From contig JAANDG010000082.1 of assembly GCA_036852015.1 (NCBI GenBank), forward strand, positions 124,001-188,000: a stretch of 64,000 bases of DNA, given 5' to 3'. This DNA is from Pelodera strongyloides (taxonomy: Eukaryota > Nematoda > Chromadorea > Rhabditida > Rhabditidae). Numbering within the stretch: position 1 is the stretch's first letter; each line of letters begins with the position of its first letter. Under the pieces are notes generated by a model, which was not told where the DNA came from, did not search any database, and saw nothing but the letters and a program-made list of their open reading frames with translations. Position numbers and translations under genes: made by a program. Below are positions 1 to 11,480 of this stretch, one piece after another.

Positions 1-63
1 GTGAAAATGAGAGTTCCGTTAGCTGCATCAACTTCCAACCAAATTCTTAAACCGCACTCCCAC

Positions 64-2269
64 CTGAAGTGCAATTGTCCTCTCCACAACATTCTCCAAG
101 TCAAGAGCGTCAATTACCAAAGGGTCCACCCCACACTTCTTCCCAACTGCATGTAGAAGATCACGCACTTTAAGTCTGAATGGAATTTTGAATCGCACAT
201 GTTTGTGAAAATGTTCATCGTTCAATCTCAGCCATATTTGTGTACAATAAATATGCTTACGTTCTGCCTCCAAACCATATCTTCGTCTGTGCCGCGTCTT
301 TCATTTTCTTTCCCAAATAGTGCAATTTCTTCATGTATTCAGAGCCGATATCTGAATATGTTGTTACTAAATTGAAAGTTCCTAATTCCGCTTTGTGGAA
401 CGTCAAAAACTTGCGTCTGAAACTGACCAATTGCAATTGTTGTTATTGCGAGTCCGAGGCAGACATAGAGAAATGTTATTGGTAGAAATGCAACCCTGTA
501 ATATATTCGGGTTAAATTTTTGTCTGGCGATGCTGGCACAATGATCACCGCTTTACTTTTTGGTTAATTTGGCTCTGAAAAATGTCCACATTGTGTTTTT
601 ATTTAAAAAAATCGATAGTGCGTACTTCGAAGGTACCAGTTGCCCAAAGTCAATGGCTGTGAGACACAAAAAGTTGTAGTACAATCCGTTGAAGAAGTCG
701 ATCTGAAAAGATAAAGTTGGCAGAATGATGTCAGCTAGTCCACTAGACTGCATTTTGGAAAAGAATGTGCAATAATTCAATTCAACTCACCTTCCCATTG
801 AGTGCTGGCAGTAGTAAGGCGCCAAGGGCTACATATAATAAGAAGACAATTAGTAATACGACCGATGTTACCTAAAAGGATATCTTTATACACGCCAGTC
901 TGCCTCGATAACGGAGAAAAAAGCCAAACAAAATCTGACAAATTACACACATAAACCCGAAACTTCAGAGTCCTTATGACAAATGCACTCTCCTTTAACA
1001 AAACAGAAATGATTAAATAACCAATCAAGGATAAATAAAATTGCACGGCAATCAAAAACAATTAAAAGAAGAAGTGAAAACATATTTACAATGGAGCTCA
1101 TAGTAAGAGATCGGTGTTCCAATTCCAATTGTTCAGGATCCTTCAGGGAAAAAGACTCAATATTTTTAATGCTTTGAAAAATGTCTTAAAGGTGAATTAT
1201 GGTAGTTTCAAATTAGTCTTCGGTTGACAATGCACTTGAGAGATAGTTTACCTGAATGGACGATTCTTTGTATTCCTCGCCATTTAGCGATGCTTTCGAC
1301 ATTCGACGACGTTGTCGATATTCCTCCAACTGAAACATCGGGTTCTTGTTTACGAGCAGACCGTTCAACTTAAGCTTAAACGACTGAATTAAACAGAAGA
1401 AAAGTATCTTTTCTAATCAAAATAGTAATAAACATGTCAAGGAAGCGCACCATTCGTCTGGAATCTCCCGCGAATTGATTGAGATATTGACCGACATTTG
1501 CAATGATAATCATTGTGAGTGGAATACCACAAATGCCATATCCAATACAAAAGAGACGTCCAGCATATGTGATTGGAGCTATGCGATTGTAGCCTAGAAA
1601 TGGGTTAAATTATGGTCGGAAGTTTTTTTGCATAGTGGTACTCCAGATTCCAGGCCACAATTAAGATGGCAAATGAGGCAGCAAATCGACGACCATATGT
1701 CCAATATTACTAATAGCTTGCCCAATGTTGTCACAATTCCAAAGCCATATAGTGTGGCTGTGACAAAGCTCCATTCCGATCTCGCATCTCGTTCTGGAGC
1801 GAAACAAACAGACAGGGTCTCGGCCGTTCTATTCACTTCTGCCTTGTCGCTTCCATTGAGGTGATAAATGTCGGAGAGCTTCTGAACAAGTGGACAATTG
1901 TATTTTGCGTATTGCCAAGGAAACAAAAGGAGAAGAGGCAAATATAGAAACGGAAAAAGTGGTGAAATTATACCTGTTTGACACATTCCACCTTTGTGTG
2001 CAACTCATCCTCGACGTGCTTTCTTAGTGCATCCGCTTCAAGTCGGTTGAACACCATTCCACCGGCAAAGGCGTAGCCCAGAACAAGAAACAACAGAGAG
2101 CAGTGGAGGGTGAATGGTTTGGCGCGCTTAATTACAAGTAAATCTTCAGAGGACAATTACCTGGAATATTATATCAGTGTTGAAGCGAGCAGCTTTTGCA
2201 CCAAACATAAAATTGTCAACTAACCCTGATATTTGAATTGGCTCGCTTTAGAAGAACCCGCTGGTGCAT
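64..2269 (-). CDS. Two-pore-domain (K2P/TWK) potassium channel, 3' end beyond window
   Basis: Plasma-membrane leak channel subunit; K2P subunits dimerise, giving four pore loops. Exons in coding order: 2269-2225, 2126-1974, 1881-1722, 1593-1451, 1383-1252, 1140-1090, 871-791, 702-626, 495-428, 351-261, 175-64; all phases join (371 codons), and the last donor at 63 shows the gene runs off the left end. Visible parts: M1 (FLVLGYAFAGGMVFNRLEA), pore 1 (WSFVTATLYGFGIVTTLGYN), M2 (CGIPLTMIIIANVGQYLN), M3 (VVLLIVFLLYVALGALLLP), pore 2 (CLTAIDFGQLVPSK), M4 (FLPITFLYVCLGLAITTI) and the usual worm C-terminal stretch (QTKIWFGGRTLKVRDLLHA). The filters read GYN and DFG instead of GYG and GFG. Intron 3 has a GC donor. 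The 15-codon first exon (ATG at 2269) is the least certain part. Family call is firm; the paralogue is not assigned. Confidence 0.92.
1716..1721 (-). other. GC-AG intron donor in the K2P gene
   Basis: The exon ends ...ACATTGG and the intron begins GCAAGC. Only this junction joins VTTLG to YNRIAP in frame across the pore-1 filter. No GT donor is available at that position. Confidence 0.85.
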
Positions 2270-5200
2270 GGGTTGTTTCTACGTTTTGTTGAAATATCGG
2301 TTAACCAAAACGAGCAAATGCAGGATAGGCAGTGCCAATAACTGATTTGATTATTTCAAATGGATTGTGATTTGTAAAGTCATCAGATGATCGTAATCAA
2401 ATAAGGTGGACGTATACTTTCATGTATTATAACATGTGGGGCTGTTGTGTCAGTTGGCTCAAGTTGGACAGAGTGGATTCTGATTTGGGGTCGGTTTCCC
2501 AGTTTTATGTGCCATCTGAACCAAAAGATACCGCAAGCTATTGGGAAAAGACCAAAGAAACGTACGCGTAAATTAGAATAGAGATACTTTCCATGTGTTT
2601 ACAATTCAAAGATTCATTTAATTTATATGGTCAAGCAAACATGCAGAATTCCGTGATCATTTTCTCATGCATCATTGGTGTAAGCAAAAAGTATAGTACG
2701 ATTTTTTTTTTTGATTTATTTGCAAACACAGAATCTCTTATCTGTTGTTTCAAATTGCTTCACACACAAGAAAAAGTTACCTGTACTTGTGGCAGCTGGA
2801 ATATTCGCAGAATGGTCTGCAGTACGAGCATCATCTTGAAAGAGTTTTCTTTTTCGATTTTTCGAAAGAGACTTTCGATTTCAGGTTAGCATTTGCTGTG
2901 CTCTTGAACAGTGGAAGTTAGACGAAAAAGGAAGCTTTTCTCATCAAAGAAGAACGATTACTTTCAATATTCCCTTTAGAGATGCAATATATTCGAAAGC
3001 CTGAAAGTGCAGTAATATATTTGCGTGTTATGCGAGGACTAATTTCCTGCACAAGAAGCAATGACGAAGGATATGAAACACGTAATGGTGAAATTGAACA
3101 TGCATATCAAAGTAAACCACGTCAGGGACAATGTCGCTCTTTGATACGCTGTGGATTCCGACAGAATGCTAATGGTTCCTCTTATCCGGTTAAGATCAAA
3201 AGCAATAAAAAACGACGAAAGAGTGAATTCAGACTCATTTCGACTTGAAGAAATAAGTGGAATCTTTCAACGTGACATTGACATGCAGATAGTGTTCATA
3301 ATTTTAATCGGTAGTGAATGTGTTTTATCTGAATGGAATGTGGCATTACGTATTCAAGTGAAATTGTTCTCCCATTTCGACTAGATGGTTTTGATTGGAA
3401 GGGCCAGTGGGTCTCAGATGGCAGTTGCAATGAAACGCATCATTCACAGATATTCCATTTATCAATTACGGAGGAGGGGGACAGACAAGAATCGAGCGGT
3501 TGCAAGGGGATCTGAGCCATTCTGGCAAGATATCACAATAGATAGTTTGAAAAATAAAACGAGAGTTACACGATTGTTCGTTATAAACGATTCAATGCGA
3601 ATGAAGGAAACATCATCTGAATTGTGTAAGAATGAGTCTAAGTATATAATGCTAATAAAAACATCGAAGAACAATTTGTTTTAGGTAAAAGCCGGGTGCA
3701 TTGCTGTCGGTTCCTTGGTCTAATTATTCAAATTTGGGTCGGTTGGCTCAATCTCAATAGACAAAACCGCGAAACTGCAAAAACTTTTGTCCATACGGCG
3801 TGAAAACTTTTGGAGACAATGGCTTGTCCCTTTGGGACTACGAGGTCAAAAACTACGTCTGCGAGCCAAGGGTCCATATTGCATCTTCAAGATGAAATTT
3901 TAATGCCACGCCAATAACTAATGCTAGGACCTCTGAAAAGTACGAAAATACGGGAACATCGAATGTTCGATTAACTACCTGTTTGCGCAGAAATCGCACA
4001 TTAACACGAAAGGTTTACATTAGTTGAGGCTGCATTGTTAGCAGTCGAACTGCTCATTGAACCATGACTGTAGCAGTGCCATTAAGCTGCAGATAATTTG
4101 CGGATGCGAGTGTTGACTTTGTAAGATTGGCGAAAGTACTTGCATATATTTTTGAAACTAGAGTTTACTGCATCTAATGAATTTCACTCAAGAGTGTTGC
4201 ATTCCTTTGTTTATATGCGCATTGTGGCTGGTGCCTATTCCAAAGAAGGGAGTGTTTTTGAGTGATCTGCTTTACGGACGGGGGTTTGCGTGAGTTAATT
4301 CCTTTGCCACTTTTCTTTCTTCACAAGCCATATTCGCGCTTCATAAACAAAGCACAGTGATCGTCGATCAGACGGGCTATATTAATAATATTAAAATCAA
4401 GAGCAAACTCATAAAGTTTCTGTTTACTTATTGGGGCACACTAGACAAAACATTAATGAGAAGCATCATAAATTATCTACAGTAGTTCTGCAAACCACTT
4501 TGATGTATCCGTTTTGGCAACGTCGTTCAGCTACAACGAACTAGGCGAACAAAATTACGAGTGCAACTCGCAAGTGAATGCAAATCGAACGATATAAGGG
4601 CTTTGTGAACCATTTGGTTTTTACTGACAAAGTAAGTGAGTCTCATTTCTGTTTGCAATGTTTGCGATTTGATGGTGTCTCCAGAGAAGATTGGAATGCA
4701 ATGTGCTTTGTTGTCTACCAAAGAGCATCAAAAGGAGTGAATCGATGGATGATTTGATATAAATTGAGGTGTCTTCTGGTCTTTGGTTTAGCGTCCGTTT
4801 TCGTTGGAACGTGTAAAAAAAGGAAGAAGCACATTCAACACACCTATCAGAAACAAAGTAGAATGCCCGGGTTCATTACTGATTAATCATAGTTTATCAT
4901 ACGTTTCGTTCTCTCCTAATACAATATTTACGATGTAGCTAGTTTAACTTTAAAATAACAGAAAAAAATATTATATTGAAAAGCGTATATACAGCTGCTC
5001 ACTTGGTCACTTGGTCCTTGGACCCCATAATTTGGTCCCTTACTTCACTCACGTCTAAATATCGATACCGAACAGTATAACTCTAGGTCATTATTAATGT
5101 CTTACTTAAAAAACTTTCCTTGACGACCTGTCACAAATAATGCTTCGCATGTTTCTTCACACACACTCATAAATGAGTAATCAGTGTTACTACCGATCAA

Positions 5201-7211
5201 AGGTCCTTTTTAAAAAGTTTCGTGCGTTGTCTATTAGGCACCAATTTGTAAGAAAGAGCACTAGAATCACCCTGAGTATAAATAGTTGTTGCCTTCCGTC
5301 TTCTTAAACTAATCCACGGTGGGACAAACATAACAAATGAGCGCTTGTTCACTTCAAGGCTTTGAAAAATAGCTAAGATTTGTTAATGAATTTGTCGGAA
5401 TGAGAAATCGACGTTCTTTGAACAGCTTCGCGTGCGCATTGCATGTGTGGGATCCTCAGAAGTATTCAGAATTTCCAAAAGTACTCTTGTGAGAATTCCT
5501 TCAGTTATCATAAGCACAAAAAAAACGCAATAAGAAAGCGCAATACACCTCAACTGAATATTACGTAGATAATAACTTATCCTAGAGGGTAATGAATAAA
5601 GTCATGCATACGGAATTGCCTCATGTAGGTGTAAGTTTCTTTGAAAAAATATAACCGTGAACGCCACATTTGGGAAAATGTGAAAGTCTTCATGGAGTTA
5701 CTTGTACCTAATTTACGACCTTCTTGCTCTCCGCACATGTAGTTGCTAATGATGGCGATTCGTCGTCATTCAAGCCCGAATCGATCAAGCATTGGATGGT
5801 AGAAGGTAACCGTGCTTTTGAAAATAACCCGTGAGTTTTGTATATTATCACGCGCGGTTTACACATCGACTTTTTGGTAATTCTCTTTCTTTTTTTTTAC
5901 CACAAAGACATTCCAAACAGCTGCGCGACCCGTCGCACTGTCTGCATTAGTACTAGACGCACGCTATCGCCTGAATACACCAGGAAAAGACGATTATTTT
6001 GTCTTTTTTTTATCTATTCCAGGAACGACGCCCGTCATCTACCATCTGTTTCTTTCAACGAAGAAGATTAGAAAGGCAGCTCCAAGGGTTGGCTACATCC
6101 GTTTCAATTATTTTTTTTCTAGAAAACTTTGGCACCTGCAATAGGAACCTACAGATTTTGCATACAGTCTAGTCTAAACATTTGAGCACTGGGATTCTTG
6201 CATTTCACAAAACTCGGTTATTTACTTATTTTATTTGTAGTTTATTTTTTTTTCATCCGTCTGAGATGTAAGAAGGCTTCTTCGCAGTTGCATACAAGAT
6301 TTTTTTTTTTTTTCTGCTCTTTTTTTTTTTTTTTGCAAATTCCTGTTTAAGAATATGGATATATCACACATTCGATGCAGTCATCTTTTATAATGTCTAA
6401 TCTGGCAAATGCGACTAGAGCCGGGTTTTCTTAATCCTCAGCAATATTCAGTGACAGCAACTATCGATCCGTCGGCCAATCTACCACGTATCTAAACTGA
6501 AAGTACTTGAAGTAATTGCTTAGTTTCGACCTCACATTGTCAAATACATAGGACAAATGCAAAAAACGAGTTTCTACACGACTAGTCCGCTTCTCAGTTG
6601 TCAATTCTTTTACTTCTCATTATTTTGTCTTCCAAAATATTGTGGTCCAGAATTTTGTCTAATAGCGATCCGCTGTCTCTTGTCTTTATTGGAAGGAATT
6701 TAATTAGTTTTATTGGTCATATACTCTAAATGCTGCACACAAGGCCGCAAATCCATATCTCGATACCTCAGTATGGGTAGCATTTTTTCAATTGATTGGT
6801 GCGATCTTGTTGGTCCTTTTTAGATCGACATACGTTTGTTAAATTAGTTGACGCATAATCCAGGTGTATGTACTTTGGGTACGCAGAAAAGTACGTCATA
6901 TTCTCTTGAAAAAGTTATTTGTACTAATTAAACTTATTACTGCAATCAAATTATTATTAGATTTTTGCTGGAGATTTACTTCGGGAACACTGCAGCCCCC
7001 TCTACGATATTTTATTCGTCGAGGGTAATTATTCCAACGTCATTGTAATGTAATTACATCAGAAAGGCGCTGGAGCCTATCGATTCTCTACTTTGTTTCT
7101 TTCCTTGTCTATTCAACCTTTTAGTCTAAATAAGCAAATTTTCCGGTTACTAGCTGTAAAAAAGTGCTGGAAGTGAATAAAAATCATCAACGGTCTGTTA
7201 TTTCAGCAGGA
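2270..7211. other. Long divergent intergenic region without a recognised gene
   Basis: About 4.9 kb between the divergently transcribed K2P and four-helix genes. It is AT-rich, with T homopolymers near 6301-6335. Short open frames around 2980-3690 shift frame repeatedly and match no family I know. It probably holds promoters for both neighbours; no specific site can be defended. Confidence 0.5.
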
Positions 7212-9556
7212 ATGCCGAGCCCGAAAAGATCCCATAAACGTCGTGTGAAAGGGGGAGAATTTCGGCATAATCATCCCACATACATGACATGTTTTGGATG
7301 CCTTCATGTGAAGGTGCATTTTATTCAAGCTATCTTCGAACTGAGAAAAGCAGAAAACGAAAGAATGTTTTATTTTAGTGAACGAATATGAACTCCGGAC
7401 AATAACCTTACTGCAAGTGAAATACAGTGCAATAACGGTATTTGTTATGGTAGTATAAGCAATCAGAATCCAGTGAGATGACGTGGCTCATTATGAGAGA
7501 CTATGTGTAATATTGGCAAGCAAATATTGACGATTCCATGTATGGGGGGGTTCTCTCAGTATCACTTTACCATAAACTTTTAGATCGCCACATGTTGTAT
7601 AGGTTTCTTTTCACTGCTTGGCGTATGCTTCTCGCTTGTTTATTGCGTCATCACTTCGCAGCAAAAAATTCAGGTAATAAACAGTTGGATTTGTAATACC
7701 ATGAGTCCGGATGAATGTAACGTGTCTCAGATGATAATATTTATTCTAGTGTTGAGAAACAAAATATATAACCAATTTCAGATTAAAGGACAACCTCGCG
7801 AGGGAGCAAGTATAAAGCTAGCGGCCCTACCAATGATCGTAATCATTGTTGCCATTCTCTACCTCTTTATTGGAATTCTGCGACAGAAGGCAAAACTGCT
7901 CTATCCGTTTGTACTTTTACAGGTACCTTATTATGTAAATAGGTATTAAAAGAGGAGGCTCACGAGATCACAGTGCACACTTTCTTTCTTTTTATCGAAA
8001 GATGGTGGTGTTAGCTTTCGGTAAAAATGCCTTATGCAGCGCAAGATTTTAATTAGAACGAATAAATCAATATGACGATTTGAATTCTATCAATGTTCTT
8101 TATCGTAGTCTTTGTGTCCCGAGGGTATCTGGCTATCACTTGCACCTCTTATTTCCTTATTGTATGTCCCGGCGGTATCTGTCCATATAGTCAGATACCC
8201 ACGGGACACAACACGATAAAGAACTTTGATAGAATTCAAAGCACTATGCTGATTTATTCCTTCTAATTAAAAGCTTGCGCTTCATAAGGCACGTTTATTG
8301 GAAGGTTTTTCTACAAAAAGGCAGGAAGTGTACACTTATGGTTAGTTCTCATGAGCCTGCTCCTTTAACGAGGTATTATTACTTAGAGTGCGACTTATAG
8401 TCTATAGACATATTGATTTACAACTTACAGCTTCCGCGCAAAAGGGGAGGGTTCAATTTCGCTATGTACGCTGGGGGCAGGCAGCTATACGCGACATATG
8501 GAAAACTTTAATTCGTGCACCTGGATCACCTTTCCTGGATCACCACAAACTTTTAAAAAGTGCCATATATGTGCCATTTCGAAAACGCGTTTTTGCACGG
8601 GGCAACCGCGGAGTTTCATCAGCGTTTTGAATGTAAATAATAATATTGTTCTATCAAACTACAAACTATATGAAGGTAATCTTTGTGAGACTTTGTTAAA
8701 AAACGATGGTTAACTAATTTAAATGCATCATTCAATTTAATAGTCCCCGTTTGGAAATGAATACTTCTCATCTAAATTTCATCATCAAGGGTCTCGTTGA
8801 CATGTGATCTGAGAACAAAAAAAACGCAATATTTTTCTCATGGTCCCTGTTTGATTATCCCCCATTGAATCCCGTTAATTAAGTGTCTTAAACATTCTAA
8901 TTGGAATTTTTTGCGTTTAAAAACATAACTCAAATGGATAATTATCCACCACTACAAGAATTATGTTTGCTGAAATCGTTTTTTTTTTGCTAGAAAATCT
9001 ACAGTTGAGAATTCGAGGAAGAGCTGAGAATTTCAAAAAGGATTTCTTTTGTTTATTTATTTGTAGATAATTTCTGCATTCGCACTTGCAATAATGTTGG
9101 TGATGACCATAATATGTGCACTTTGCGACACGAAGTACGTATTGGACGCGTTCATTGGGAAAGTCCGCGATCGGAACGAATACAGTGAGTCACGAGGCGT
9201 TATTTTGTATTCATAACCACAGTTGTTCGCCGTCATCACAGGAAAATCCTTTTGTTATTCAACAGTTCAAATTCCATACAATCGTATACTGCATTCTTGG
9301 AAACAGCACATCATCGCCATTGAACATTAAATATCAGAATGTAGATGAGATGAATATATGAGGAGTTTCCGTCAAAAACTACCAGACGACGCTCATCTTT
9401 GTCTTTTCAGATCTCTCCGTGGCGTTGCTGGTTTCAGTCCTAATCACTCAACTAAGTGTACAAATGTGGACGACAAGAGCCGTTTGTTCATGCTACCGAT
9501 ATTTTGCGGATTTTAAACGATTCCAAATTAGACAGGAACAATTACAGTTTTTATAA
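7212..9556 (+). CDS. Small four-helix membrane protein (LAPTM-like, nematode type)
   Basis: Exons 7212-7313, 7584-7673, 7782-7922, 9067-9184, 9411-9556 give a 198-residue protein; every phase joins. The ATG lies 5 bases after a TTTCAG acceptor, as for a trans-spliced message. A basic start (PSPKRSHKRRVKGG) leads to a Cys-rich TMTCFGCLHVK motif and four hydrophobic segments: CCIGFFSLLGVCFSLVYCVI, LAALPMIVIIVAILYLFIGI, IISAFALAIMLVMTIICALC and LSVALLVSVLITQLSVQM. It ends with a short Cys/aromatic cytosolic tail. The layout resembles lysosome-associated LAPTM-type and related nematode tetraspan proteins, which suggests an endomembrane location; that is inference. Intron 3 (1144 bp) carries a fold-back element. 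Confidence 0.78.
8029..8290. repeat. Fold-back (MITE-like) inverted repeat inside an intron
   Basis: Left arm 8029-8136 and right arm 8187-8290 are imperfect reverse complements over about 105 bases. GAATTCTATCAATGTTCTTT on the left pairs with AAAGAACTTTGATAGAATTC on the right. The loop repeats part of the inner arm (GTCCCGGCGGTATCTG). This is the structure of a non-autonomous DNA element; no transposase is present. Confidence 0.85.
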
Positions 9557-9898
9557 CACAAAGAAGCCGTGCGATAGACTATGACCCAATCTAGTTGCTC
9601 AATTACAAATGATTATAGAATAAGTTACGTACTTTGTTTCGCTGTGAAGAGGAAAACTGTTCCTTGAGCGTTTCATTGCGATTAAATGAGAAAGCTCTAT
9701 TTTCACGACCATGATCCTTAAGCTCTGCATCTTATTTTTCGTGTAGTACATACATGTACAATTAGTCCCATTTTCTCCAAAACGCGATTTCGATAATTAT
9801 GTCTCATTTTTCTTAATTCTACAGTACGAGTTTTCCCAAGGTGAGTGAGAAGCTTTCTGGGAATGTACCACAAGACTTATTATTTAGTTGTCCTGCAA

Positions 9899-9904
9899 AA
9901 TAAA
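9899..9904 (+). terminator. Candidate poly(A) signal for the four-helix gene
   Basis: AATAAA about 345 bases after the stop codon on the coding strand, the nearest perfect hexamer I see. Confidence 0.4.
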
Positions 9905-11480
9905 AGAAAAATTTGCTAACTCTGTTCTCTTTCACAAAAAAAAACATTCATTGCTAACACTATATTTAGTATTATAGTTAGTCATTACAGTAAGAAATTA
10001 ATGATCATTTGTGTAGGGAATATGTTGATAGTACATTTAAGCACAATTCCCTTGGTTTCTAAAAAAAACCCTATTCATAGAATTCCTATTTTATGAACGA
10101 ATGAATGGAAATCTGATTTATGTGTTCCTAATAAACACTGTTGTCTTCCTCTTTATCATTGCACAAAAAAAACAGAGTTTCCAAAGTGTTTGATATTTTG
10201 TGGTAAACGATTCATGCATAAAATTTACGAATAATAATTCGATATAGAAAAATATGCCTGGTAAAGTGTTGGGTATGGATTTTTCCGTTTGACTCCAGGA
10301 AAGCTTTGCATATTTTGTCTTTTCGTTTTTCTTTCTGTTACCATACAAATCAAACACGCAAAGCATTTACAAAGTTTATTGCGTCCCCTCTCACACGTTT
10401 TAGATGAATAATAAGAATAAACGAGGACCTACAATGACCAGAAAACGCACACACATAAATGTCAATCAACAGAAAATTATAAGAAAGTAATTTTAGCGCT
10501 ATTCACGAATACGTCATGATGTAAGGTAATATCCAGACGAGTGACTTTACTAAGGGTAAAATTAGCACATGACTAGTTCCATAAATAACACAGGAAAAGA
10601 AATCAATTTAACTTAGCTGAACGCGAATACCTCAAAGATTTTGAGCTACTGACTCTATTACAAAATAAGGCATTCAAATAATAAATTATAAAACAAACAT
10701 GACAATAAACTAGAATCAACATGATTGGAGATCTGGGGACATAATTCTGAGCAACCATAATATCTGAGGGCATCCTACCTACATAGAAGTTAATAGTGTG
10801 ATGTTATGGTTGCCTTACGAAAGAATACTTTGAGCACAACTTTTCAAATGAACTCACCGCATTAAACACAGTAAAAGATATGTCTGACAGTAGAACTTGT
10901 TAATGTAATATACAATGTTTACCTACGCAATAATAAACAACCATGACAACCAGCAGGATCTCCACATATAAACAACGATATGTGTAATCATAATGGTCTT
11001 TGCTTTCTCTATTCAACAATGTTCGGAAAACACAGTGTCGGAACTAACTACATAGTACTAGCAATGCTGATAAATAATGATGGAAACGAAACTTAAGGTT
11101 TTTTTGTTCTTGAGTATTTCAACTTTGTTCAAGGCAAATAAATCACAGATGCAATTCTAACTAGAAGTGGAAACATGGCATTCGGAAGTAACGGACCAGA
11201 AAAAGACTACTCTTGACGATTTTGGTTAAATTAACATATCTTAGCGAGAGAATTAACATATTTTAGCAATTTATCTGTACTCGTTTTCGTGTTAGGTATT
11301 TTACTTTGTATTTGGAGGATTCACACTACTACTAAAGAGTTATTCATTTGCATTAGAAGAAAGCAGTTCCCTGATAAGCTGCCGAATCATGGTCTTCTCT
11401 TTTAACGATGCCATTTCATTTGTAGGCTTTCGAGGCCTTATCCCTTGGATTATGTGCGATCGAATAATAAATTGCGGGCA
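9905..11480. other. Convergent intergenic region, no gene seen
   Basis: AT-rich sequence between the 3' ends of the four-helix gene (+) and the RGS gene (-). No coding or RNA gene was recognised. It probably contains the RGS 3' UTR. Confidence 0.5.

Noticed and set aside
2982..3684. Overlapping plus-strand open frames between the K2P and four-helix genes
   Set aside because: Frames change every 200-300 bases, splice sites do not restore one reading, and no protein family is recognisable.
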